From NCBI RefSeq assembly GCF_002929375.1, contig NZ_PJIP01000003.1, positions 62,001 to 126,000 on the forward strand: a DNA stretch of 64,000 nucleotides. The letters are read 5' to 3'. Of the stretch, positions 43,844 to 50,202 are shown piece by piece. Made by a program: the position numbers and the translations under genes. The notes below the pieces were generated by a model, which did not search any database, was not told where the DNA came from, and worked only from the letters and a program-made list of their open reading frames with translations. This DNA is from Arthrobacter sp. DWC3 (GTDB taxonomy: Bacteria; Actinomycetota; Actinomycetes; Actinomycetales; Micrococcaceae). How positions within the stretch are numbered: position 1 is the first letter of the stretch; every line of letters starts with the position of its first letter.

Positions 43844-43861
43844 TTGGGAAGGGGCGGAGTG

Positions 43862-44287
43862 GTGGATGCGGGCAGTGAACTCAGTGGCGGGGGAAATAAT
43901 CAAAAGCCCGGACGAGAAAAACTGAAATGGTACTGGAAGGTAGTTGCTTTCCTGTTTTTTGGTTACACCTTTCTCTACATGGCGATGCCCGCTCTCAACT
44001 CGTTCGGGATCGAGAGCATCCGATGTGAGGTGAGTGCGGCGCGGCCCGATACAAGCTCTGGCGGTACCAGGGGCTCGGCCTCAACGGCCGGTGTCTTGGT
44101 CGAGACGACCGACTGCGGAAAAATTCATGTGTCCGAGGGGGTCAACTTCGATAATCAAGACGAGATTGCTGCGTCTTTCAGGGCCGGCAGTCAGTACGAA
44201 TTCGATCTCGGCTGGTTCTCACGGGTGGTAACGAAGGACATCAGACATGAAATTCCATCGGCGCGGGACTATCGCTTGGTCGAGTAA
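43862..44287 (+). CDS. Small membrane-anchored protein, candidate immunity protein
   Basis: A 141-residue protein starting at GTG 43862 (or 43859), ten or so bases after GGGAAGGGG, and only 18 bases after the RHS stop. It has one predicted membrane helix (about 26-45, VVAFLFFGYTFLYMAMPALN), then a domain of some 90 residues outside or inside the membrane with two Cys (C55, C86 by my count) and a Ser/Thr/Gly linker. It has no family I recognise. The position directly after a polymorphic toxin and the matching lower GC content suggest an immunity protein; a membrane location would suit a toxin tip that is itself hydrophobic. Both points are inference. Confidence 0.55.
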   Translation: MDAGSELSGGGNNQKPGREKLKWYWKVVAFLFFGYTFLYMAMPALNSFGIESIRCEVSAARPDTSSGGTRGSASTAGVLVETTDCGKIHVSEGVNFDNQDEIAASFRAGSQYEFDLGWFSRVVTKDIRHEIPSARDYRLVE

Positions 44288-44378
44288 TTCGCCGACACGT
44301 GACTTCTCTAACTTTGTTCTAGCCGCCATGGTGGGCCCAGGCGTCGTTCGGAGAATCTGCTTACTTCGAGCCTGAATA

Positions 44379-44475
44379 TCCCGGGGGTGTTCGGTCCGGG
44401 CCGGGGGTCCATCTTGGACCAGCAGTTGAGCTGGTCGGACGAGGACGCCCGTGATTCTGGCTTGTTGGCCTCGAC
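44379..44475 (+). pseudogene. Remnant of a second RHS gene
   Basis: The plus strand here encodes PGVFGPGRGSILDQQLSWS, then DEDAR, close to APGVFGPGWASVLDQQLALS and DEGAR in the DUF6531 module of the intact RHS gene (DNA about 38958-39057). Beyond that the similarity fades and the frame is not open to a full gene. It marks an older, displaced RHS toxin gene in this island. Confidence 0.7.
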
Positions 44476-44589
44476 GGGGAGCATCGGTGATTGTCACGAC
44501 CAGCTGGGTCTGCTGCGCCGATTGGTGACCCTTTGACCTGGCCCATGGTTTGGTTTCCATCACACCTCGCTGGCTGTTGGCCCTGGTTG

Positions 44590-44595
44590 TAGCGT
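44590..44595 (+). promoter_or_regulatory. -10 element for the aldo/keto reductase, leaderless start
   Basis: TAGCGT is followed by six bases (TGGTGT) and GTG 44602. Confidence 0.5.
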
Positions 44596-44601
44596 TGGTG
44601 T

Positions 44602-45414
44602 GTGATTACTTTTCCGGACGGCACTGTGGTTCCTGCTCTGGGGCAGGGAACGTGGTACCTGGGTGACTCTCCTGCCAACCGGAACGCTGAGATCCGGGCG
44701 CTGCGCACAGGTGTTGATCTGGGTCTGACTGTGATCGATACCGCCGAGATGTACGGTAACGGGCGCAGTGAGGACCTTGTCGGAGAAGCCATCAGGGGTA
44801 GGCGCGATGAGGTTTTCCTGGTGAGCAAGGTCCTACCCTCGAACGCCTCCGCGTCAGGGACGATCGAGGCCTGTCATGCAAGCCTGGACCGTCTGGGCAC
44901 TGACTGCCTGGACCTGTACCTCCTGCATTGGCGGGGGAGATTCCCCTTCGAGGAGACCGTCGCAGCGTTCGAGTCCCTCATCGACGAGGGCTCGATCCGT
45001 GCGTGGGGTGTGAGCAACCTCGACACCGACGAGCTCCAGAGTTTGCCTGAGGGGTGCCAGACCGATCAGGTGCTGTACAACCTGACCCGTCGCGGTCCGG
45101 AGTTCGACCTGATGCCATGGGCCGCGTCGGTGAAGATGCCCGTGATGGCCTATTCGCCCGTGGAGCAGGGACGACTACTCGGCAACCCGGATCTGACACA
45201 GATCGCCCGTGAGCTTGGCGCGACGCCTGCGCAGGTCGCTCTGGCCTGGACGATGCGCACCAGCAGCGTACTCGCGATCCCGAAGGCTTCGACCGCCGAG
45301 CATGTGCTCGAGAACGCCGCCGCCCGCGACCTTCACCTCAGCGCCACCGATCTCGAGCGCCTCGATCGCGCTTTCCCGCCGCCGACACACCCAGAACCCC
45401 TCGAAATGCTGTGA
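44602..45414 (+). CDS. Aldo/keto reductase
   Basis: A 270-residue NADPH-dependent oxidoreductase with the AKR barrel. Start GTG 44602. The signature residues are visible: D46 and Y51 in VIDTAEMYGNGRSED, K76 in VFLVSKVLPSN, and H109 in LYLLHWRG form the catalytic tetrad. IPKASTAEHVLENAAA near the C-terminus is the cofactor phosphate site. Substrate unknown. It has its own leaderless promoter and no link to the toxin genes other than lying between the two cassette repeats, so it looks like passenger cargo. GC content is closer to the host than that of the toxin tip. Confidence 0.92.
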   Translation: MITFPDGTVVPALGQGTWYLGDSPANRNAEIRALRTGVDLGLTVIDTAEMYGNGRSEDLVGEAIRGRRDEVFLVSKVLPSNASASGTIEACHASLDRLGTDCLDLYLLHWRGRFPFEETVAAFESLIDEGSIRAWGVSNLDTDELQSLPEGCQTDQVLYNLTRRGPEFDLMPWAASVKMPVMAYSPVEQGRLLGNPDLTQIARELGATPAQVALAWTMRTSSVLAIPKASTAEHVLENAAARDLHLSATDLERLDRAFPPPTHPEPLEML

Positions 45415-45480
45415 TACGCGTCGGCTTCGGGAGCACCGCCAACCCCGGGGGCTGGAGGTTGTGGGTCATGATGGTCCTGC

Positions 45481-45501
45481 GCTAGCACTAGCTCTGCTAG
45501 C
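45481..45501. promoter_or_regulatory. Small inverted repeat after the aldo/keto reductase
   Basis: GCTAGCA (45481-45487) and TGCTAGC (45495-45501) form a seven-bp stem with a seven-base loop that itself contains CTAGC. It could be a weak terminator or a protein-binding site; no U tract follows. Confidence 0.3.
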
Positions 45502-45609
45502 TGTAGTCCCCCCGAACCAGTCTCGAGGGTTCGTACTGCGATCGCACAGGACCGCGGCTTCCCGACAGGGGGTAAAGGATCTCGCCATCCAAGGTGATTC
45601 GGCTACGGA

Positions 45610-45634
45610 ACGTGGTGGAATTCAGATTCAATGT
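45610..45634 (+). repeat. att-like repeat, copy 2
   Basis: ACGTGGTG followed by GAATTCAGATTCAATGT, one base different from the ychF end. The following TATAAAT continues the match to ychF DNA, so here a ychF tail stands without the gene. Confidence 0.75.
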
Positions 45635-45663
45635 ATAAATCTCAACCGATTGCTTGAGAATGG

Positions 45664-45694
45664 CCCGGGATGCTGATTGCATCCCGGGTCTTTT
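45664..45694 (+). terminator. ychF-type Rho-independent terminator (intact copy)
   Basis: CCCGGGATGC (45664-45673), loop TGATT, GCATCCCGGG (45679-45688), then TCTTTT. A perfect stem with U tract. It now stands downstream of the aldo/keto reductase. Confidence 0.85.
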
Positions 45695-45777
45695 GTCTTC
45701 GCTGCCGCGTCCGATGGGAACGTGGAGTCCTTTCTGATGGTGATTGTTCCCGACCCGGTGGAGGGGGCGAGGCACGT

Positions 45778-45783
45778 TAGCCT
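45778..45783 (+). promoter_or_regulatory. -10 element for winged-helix-like gene B
   Basis: TAGCCT ends seven bases before ATG 45791, as in copy A. Confidence 0.5.
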
Positions 45784-45790
45784 GAGCGTC

Positions 45791-46231
45791 ATGGATCGTA
45801 GAGACATGGATGACGCCGCGACGCTCATGACCCTGCTGAGTCGTGGGAAGCATCCCTCATCGATACGTGGGCTGCTGTCAGGCTGGGACATGCTGCAGGC
45901 CGACGTGCCTTCAAGGAAACAGATCGAAACGGCGATATCGATCCTGGTAGGTTCCGGCCTTGCTGAGGTCGACTCATCCTGGGGGATGCGGCTTACGGAG
46001 CAGGGCGGACAGCTCCGGCGGTCCGTGAAGGGTTCTGGGGGAATGCGGCTGATGCCGAGGGCAATCAGCGATCTACTGGCAGGACGCGAATTGGACCGTG
46101 CCCCGCTGAGTCTGCCTGAGTCGGTCTTCGCCCCGGCGCGTAAGGACTACCTGGACACTGCTCGACGCAGGGCTGAGCGCCAAGCACGACGTCGCTGGTG
46201 GTGGCCCGACCCGTATAGGCGCCCCCGGTGA
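45791..46231 (+). CDS. Winged-helix-like small protein, cassette copy B
   Basis: A 146-residue paralog of the protein at 36759, about 88 percent identical by my count. It starts MDRRDMDDAATLMTLLSRGK and keeps the winged-helix-like middle (SRKQIETAISILVGSG) and the basic WWWPDPYRRPR end. Most differences are single residues and none breaks the frame, so both copies seem to be kept functional. Its ATG supports the GTG chosen for copy A. Gene A has one extra codon, a C-terminal Gln. The role is unknown; a DNA-binding protein that travels with the cassette would be consistent. Confidence 0.6.
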   Translation: MDRRDMDDAATLMTLLSRGKHPSSIRGLLSGWDMLQADVPSRKQIETAISILVGSGLAEVDSSWGMRLTEQGGQLRRSVKGSGGMRLMPRAISDLLAGRELDRAPLSLPESVFAPARKDYLDTARRRAERQARRRWWWPDPYRRPR

Positions 46232-46312
46232 CACCGGGCCAGGGTCGCCAGCGGCTGATCGTGAGGACGTGATTGCGGATGCGGCCCGTCTATGGCGTTG
46301 CTCAGCAACGGA

Positions 46313-46337
46313 ACGTGGTGGACTTCAGATTCAATGT
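46313..46337 (+). repeat. att-like repeat, copy 3 (right end of unit B)
   Basis: ACGTGGTG followed by GACTTCAGATTCAATGT, two bases different from the ychF end. After this word the sequence turns to something unrelated (TCAGCGTTT), so it is the right-most recognisable boundary. Confidence 0.7.
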
Positions 46338-46360
46338 TCAGCGTTTGATTTGCGCAGCAG

Positions 46361-46398
46361 GTTAATGCGGCTCGGTCGACTGGGCCGCATTAACTTTC
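46361..46398 (+). terminator. Rho-independent terminator after unit B
   Basis: GTTAATGCGGC (46361-46371) pairs perfectly with GCCGCATTAAC (46384-46394), followed by TTTCT. The loop holds the palindrome GTCGAC. Unlike most terminators in this window, the stem is AT-containing and has a T run. Confidence 0.8.
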
Positions 46399-46770
46399 TC
46401 CCGCACATCGATGCCCGTGAGGTTGGTCGACGACAAGGCACAGTTGTGTCTCACCACACCGTACACAGTCAGCCTCGTGACTTCGTCGACACTTCGGGGT
46501 CGCGTTCACTTTTCGCAGGAAATCACACACGATCCCAGCGGACCTGCTTTGGGCGATTGCGAACTACTGCAGGTCCGGCACCACGGATCGAGCTGAAGGA
46601 CACCGCAATCGAGCACTGACCGATGTGATGTCAGGTGTTCCCCGATGGCTTTGAGGCCGAGTTCGACGCGCCGATCCCAGCGGTCCTCACTGCACCGTCA
46701 GTCACTGGGGGACCGTATGCTCCGTTGGGACCAACTGATCAGCAGAGCGCCTTACTGGAAGGAATGCCCA
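46399..46770. other. Gap between terminator and lipoprotein gene
   Basis: About 370 bases of lower GC than the core genome. I see no credible gene; the plus-strand open frame 46269-46619 crosses the terminator hairpin and has no protein-like pattern. The lipoprotein promoter must be near its 3' end. Confidence 0.4.
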
Positions 46771-47382
46771 ATGCCGGCCGCGAAGGCACATATGAGGATT
46801 TTCACGGCGACTGCCGTGCTCATGATGGGAATGACAATGGCCGCATGCGCTGAGAACGACCCGACCACGACGCCGGAGCAGACGACACCGGAGCAGTCGG
46901 CGCCGGAGCAGACGATCAGCGCCCGGGAGGGGCGGGACCGTGTGGTTGAACTCGTCATCGATACCACCGAACAGCTCGACGTCACCGGGTGGTGGCCCCG
47001 CAACGGCGTCGCATGGGCCCAGGAGTGCTCGAACGAAAGCGGCAAGGAAACCGCCAGCTACAGCTACGACCGCTGGGCACCCCAGGGATCAGACCATATC
47101 GGGGACGCCAAACGAGTCGCCGAGTACTGGGAGTCGCTCGGCATGACCGTACGCACCCTGAACCCAACGACGCATCCGACCCTCCTCGCGGAGGGCGGCC
47201 CCGTCCTCCGTGCCCAATTCGATACCCATGCGGCCGACAATTCGTACAGCGTCGGCGCCACGGCCCCCTGCTCACCCGGTGATGCGATTGCGTTGAACGA
47301 CGAGGACGAAGCAGAACGTGATCAGGGCAAAGTCCTCCCCGGAGACGAAGGCCTCGTCATCCAGGAAGACCCCGCCGGATAG
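46771..47382 (+). CDS. Small lipoprotein of unknown function
   Basis: A 203-residue predicted lipoprotein. The signal peptide AHMRIFTATAVLMMGMTMAAC ends in the lipobox MAAC (quoted in full this is the region from residue 6 to 26, C26 lipidated). A Thr/Pro/Glu-Gln repeat linker (TTPEQTTPEQSAPEQT) follows, then a domain of about 150 residues with two Cys. ATG 46771 has GGAAGG eight bases upstream; ATG 46792, with GAAGG just upstream, would give a shorter signal and is nearly as good. It begins about 430 bases after the last att-like word. Lipoproteins often serve as immunity proteins against secreted toxins, but nothing here proves that. Confidence 0.65.
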   Translation: MPAAKAHMRIFTATAVLMMGMTMAACAENDPTTTPEQTTPEQSAPEQTISAREGRDRVVELVIDTTEQLDVTGWWPRNGVAWAQECSNESGKETASYSYDRWAPQGSDHIGDAKRVAEYWESLGMTVRTLNPTTHPTLLAEGGPVLRAQFDTHAADNSYSVGATAPCSPGDAIALNDEDEAERDQGKVLPGDEGLVIQEDPAG

Positions 47383-47481
47383 CTCCACGATGCACCCACG
47401 ACCGAACGCCCCCATCTCCTCAGGGGTTTTCGTCGCAGATCCGACCGAGCTGGTCCCACCTGCGAGGGGTCAGCAACGAGC

Positions 47482-47601
47482 GCGGCTGTCGACCACATCC
47501 GCACTCTGCGCGACGGCAAGGGCGTCGAGCACTGGGCCGTGCGCGACGACGCCGGGCTGATGCGGCAGCTGACGGGCGCTCCGGAAGGGAGTCGGGAGTA
47601 G
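47482..47601 (+). pseudogene. C-terminal remnant of a SnoaL-like/ester cyclase gene
   Basis: The frame ending at TAG 47599-47601 encodes AAVDHIRTLRDGKGVEHW, then AVRDDAGLMRQLTGAPEGSRE. This is the usual ending of SnoaL-like (NTF2-fold) proteins, in which D-x-x-x-x-R-x-x-D-G-K-I-x-E-H-W-x-x-x-D is conserved. The upstream three quarters of such a gene is absent: the preceding DNA belongs to the lipoprotein region. So this is a broken gene end left by a rearrangement. Confidence 0.65.
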
Positions 47602-47621
47602 GCGGGGGTCCGTCAGCGCCC

Positions 47622-47972
47622 TCACCACATACGGCTGTTCGTCTCCGACACGAATCCGCGACCGTCCGAGAACCAGTGAATGGTCGGACTGTTCCGCGCC
47701 GTCGGCGTCGTGAGCTCCGAGAACAGGTCCGCATTGAAGCGGTTGCTCAGCTCGGGGGAGCTGAGCACTGTGTCCTTGGTGATGACGAAGACCGGTCCCT
47801 TGAGCCCTTTGCTCTGGATCGACAGATGGACCTCGGCGTGCTGGTCGAGGCGCACCTTGAGGGCTCCGATGGCGGCCTGGACGTCGGCGTCGTCGTCCCA
47901 GACCGCAGCGTGCTTGTCGACGAAAAGCCAGGCCATCCCGCACCACACCCGTCTGCCTCGGATCTCGCGCAC
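47622..47972 (-). CDS. Hypothetical small protein
   Basis: A 116-residue protein, read leftward, that looks real from its composition: MAWLFVDKHAAVWDDDADVQ, then ALKVRLDQHAEVHLSIQSKG, then VFVITKDTVLSSPELSNRF and HWFSDGRGFVSETNSRMW, with alternating strands and helices and no Arg/Pro/Ala bias. I do not recognise the family. GTG 47972 is the longest start; the Met in CGMAWLF, 12 codons on, could be the true one. TAGCGT lies nine bases before the GTG on the minus strand. It stands alone between the gene remnant and the peptide-transport operon. Confidence 0.5.
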   Translation of the reverse strand: MREIRGRRVWCGMAWLFVDKHAAVWDDDADVQAAIGALKVRLDQHAEVHLSIQSKGLKGPVFVITKDTVLSSPELSNRFNADLFSELTTPTARNSPTIHWFSDGRGFVSETNSRMW

Positions 47973-48305
47973 CCGTGCGGCACGCTACCCGCATGATCGT
48001 CGTCCGATCCCTTCGGGTCGTTCAAGCAAATCACCGCCCCGAGTGCCCGATCAAGCACCCTCGCCAACCGCCGAGCGGTCCGTCGCGTCGGCTCGTCCGG
48101 CCGTCAGGGCGCTGCAGGACCTCGCCCGCAGGCTTTGGTTGCAGCTCGATAACAACCCGTAGCGGACTCCACCAGCCGATACCTACTGGCAACAATGTGC
48201 CCCTAGGCTTCTGGTCACGTGAGTTGCGTCACTCTTTCGTGACGCGTGTCGGCTGATCCGCAGTACCGCGCTGGGCCGGAACCACGCTACGAAAGAGGAG
48301 GCTGC
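47973..48305. other. Upstream region of the first peptide ABC operon
   Basis: About 330 bases with no convincing gene. Near the right side are TAGGCT (48204-48209), a possible -10, and a perfect inverted repeat at 48226-48245. The rest may be further gene debris at the island's edge. Confidence 0.4.
48226..48245. promoter_or_regulatory. Operator-like inverted repeat before the first peptide ABC operon
   Basis: GCGTCAC (48226-48232), six bases, GTGACGC (48239-48245). It lies about 60 bases before the ATG at 48306 and just after a possible -10 (TAGGCT). A repressor site fits the position and symmetry. Confidence 0.45.
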
Positions 48306-50102
48306 ATGCGTTTCGGACGTACTTCCAGGGCTGTGGGCGTGGCTGCGGCAGCAGCACTCGTACTGAGTGCCTGCGCTGCCAACACGGGGACCGAGACACC
48401 GGAGGAGACCGCCGAGGGCGAGGCGACGGGCGGGAACATCCGGATCGCCGAGGTCAACGGCTTCAGCTCGTTCAACTCGAACAGTTCCGAGGGCAACGTG
48501 GACATCAACGGCAGGATCGCCTACGCGACCCACTCCGGCTTCGTCTACATCAACAGCGACCTCGAAGTCGTCGAGAACGAGGACTTCGGCACCATGGAGG
48601 TCCTCTCCGAGGACCCGCTGAGCGTCAAGTACACGGTCAACGAGGGCGTCAACTGGTCCGACGGCGAACCCGTCGACGGCGGCGACCTCCTCCTCCACTG
48701 GGCGATCGGCTCCGGTTACTTCAACGACGCCGTCACCGACGATGCGGGGGAGGTGGTCTCCGGGACCACCTACTTCGACTACGCCGGCGATACCAGCGGC
48801 CTCGCCCTCACCGAACTCCCCGAGATCGGCGAGGACGGCCGGTCCCTCACGCTCAACTACTCCGAGCCCTTCGCCGACTACCAGGTGGCCTTCGGCCTCA
48901 TGACCGAGGCCGGCATCTCCACCCCCGCGCACGTGCTCGCGGAAAAGGGCGGCCTCACCGACGAGGACGCCCTGATCGAACTCATCAGCACCGAGCCGAA
49001 GGGCGACCCCGAGAACCCGGCCGAACGCCCCGAACTGCAGGCGGTCGCCGACTTCTGGAACACCGGTTTCGACACCAAGTCCCTGCCGGACGATCCCACG
49101 CTCTTCCTCTCCAACGGCCCGTTCATCACCTCGGCCATGACCCCCGACCAGTCCATGACGCTGACCCGGAACCCGGACTACGACTGGGGACCGATGCCGA
49201 AGGTCGACGAGATCACCGTCCGCTACATCGGTGAAGCTCCCGCCCAGGTGCAGGCCCTCCAGAACGGCGAGGCGGACATCATCGCCCCGCAGGCCTCCGC
49301 CGACACGGTCGAGCAGCTCGAGGGCATCGAGGGCGTCTCGATCAACCGCGGCAACGAGCTGTCCTACGACCACCTCGACCTCAACTTCAGCGGCGTGTTC
49401 GCCGAGGAGAGCGTGCGCGAGGCGTTCATGAAGACGGTCCCGCGGCAGCAGCTGGTCGAGACGATCGTGAAGAAGCTGAACCCCGACGCCGAACCGCTCG
49501 ACTCGCAGCTCTTCCTGACGGACCAGGCACCGTACGAGGAGTCCGCGGCCAACAACGGTTCGGACGCCTTCGCCGAGGTGGACATCGAGGGCGCCAAGGA
49601 GCTGCTCGCCGGGGCCACCCCCGAGGTCCGCATCATGTACAACCGCGACAACCCGAACCGCCTGAACTCCTACACCCTCATCGCCGAATCCGCGGCGAAG
49701 GCGGGGTTCAAGGTCGTCGACGGCGGCCTCGGTGCCTCCGACTGGAGCGCGGCCCTCGGCAACGGCACCTACGACGCCTCGATCTTCGGCTGGATCAACT
49801 CGGGCGTGGGCGTGTCCGGCGTGCCGCAGATCTTCAAGACCGGTAACGGGTCCAATTTCAACGGGTTCTCGAGCCCCGAGGCGGACAAGCTCATGGACGA
49901 GCTGATCGTGACCACCGATCCGGAGCGTCAGGACGAGCTGCAGATCGAGATCGACAAGCTGATCTGGGACTCCAAGTACGGACTGCCCCTCTTCCAGGTG
50001 CCCGGCGTCGACGCGTACAGCGACACCGTGTCCGGCCTCGTCTACATGCCGAACCAGACCGGCGTCTGGTGGAACTTCTGGGACTGGCAGATCGCGCAGT
50101 AG
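48306..50102 (+). CDS. Peptide/opine-type ABC importer, substrate-binding lipoprotein (family 5), system 1
   Basis: A 598-residue family 5 (DppA/OppA-like) binding lipoprotein. The signal peptide ends in VLSAC, with C23 lipidated. The mature protein shows the fold's landmarks: NWSDGEPVDGGDLLLHWAIG (the usual W-x-D-G-x-P-x-x-A-x-D), LFLSNGPFITSAM, LTRNPDYDW, and QLFLTDQAPYEES. Family 5 proteins bind oligopeptides, dipeptides, nickel or opines; the ligand is not visible. ATG 48306 has AGGAGG six bases upstream. The hairpin at 50139-50172 then separates it from the permeases, which allows more binding protein than channel. Confidence 0.9.
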   Translation: MRFGRTSRAVGVAAAAALVLSACAANTGTETPEETAEGEATGGNIRIAEVNGFSSFNSNSSEGNVDINGRIAYATHSGFVYINSDLEVVENEDFGTMEVLSEDPLSVKYTVNEGVNWSDGEPVDGGDLLLHWAIGSGYFNDAVTDDAGEVVSGTTYFDYAGDTSGLALTELPEIGEDGRSLTLNYSEPFADYQVAFGLMTEAGISTPAHVLAEKGGLTDEDALIELISTEPKGDPENPAERPELQAVADFWNTGFDTKSLPDDPTLFLSNGPFITSAMTPDQSMTLTRNPDYDWGPMPKVDEITVRYIGEAPAQVQALQNGEADIIAPQASADTVEQLEGIEGVSINRGNELSYDHLDLNFSGVFAEESVREAFMKTVPRQQLVETIVKKLNPDAEPLDSQLFLTDQAPYEESAANNGSDAFAEVDIEGAKELLAGATPEVRIMYNRDNPNRLNSYTLIAESAAKAGFKVVDGGLGASDWSAALGNGTYDASIFGWINSGVGVSGVPQIFKTGNGSNFNGFSSPEADKLMDELIVTTDPERQDELQIEIDKLIWDSKYGLPLFQVPGVDAYSDTVSGLVYMPNQTGVWWNFWDWQIAQ

Positions 50103-50138
50103 GTCCCGCAGGACCACGCACGCGTCACGCACGCCCGT

Positions 50139-50172
50139 GGGAAGGCGCTGGGAACCGTCCCGGCGCCTTCCC
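50139..50172 (+). terminator. Intercistronic hairpin after binding protein 1
   Basis: GGGAAGGCGC (50139-50148) pairs with GCGCCTTCCC (50163-50172). It lies between the binding-protein gene and the first permease, where partial termination or message protection is common. Confidence 0.6.
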
Positions 50173-50202
50173 GCCACCCGGAAACGACAGCGAGGCAGAC
50201 CC

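Larger units (their letters stand above)
44288..44601. other. Non-coding gap holding the RHS remnant
   Basis: The 314 bases between the candidate immunity gene and the aldo/keto reductase hold the RHS remnant (44379-44475) and the reductase -10 element. The minus-strand open frames across it have no protein-like content. Confidence 0.6.
45610..46320 (+). repeat. Direct repeat unit B (ychF tail, terminator, winged-helix-like gene)
   Basis: Second copy of the unit at 36578-37290. It keeps a complete terminator, the gene, and at its right end runs into a third att-like word (46313-46337). It shows what unit A would look like with its right repeat intact. Confidence 0.85.

Noticed and set aside
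44219-44563. Minus-strand open frame (114 codons) over the RHS remnant
   Set aside because: The plus strand here clearly encodes an RHS fragment; the minus frame is its shadow.
36578-46337. tRNA or tmRNA gene as the integration target
   Set aside because: No cloverleaf-like sequence is seen at any of the repeats; the shared word is the coding end of ychF (VEFRFNV and stop).
46269-46619. Plus-strand open frame (116 codons) after winged-helix-like gene B
   Set aside because: It runs through the third att-like word and a Rho-independent terminator hairpin, and has no ribosome binding site.
36607-48300. Insertion sequence or transposase explaining the repeats
   Set aside because: No DDE-type or HUH-type transposase reading frame and no terminal inverted repeats were seen at the unit ends.
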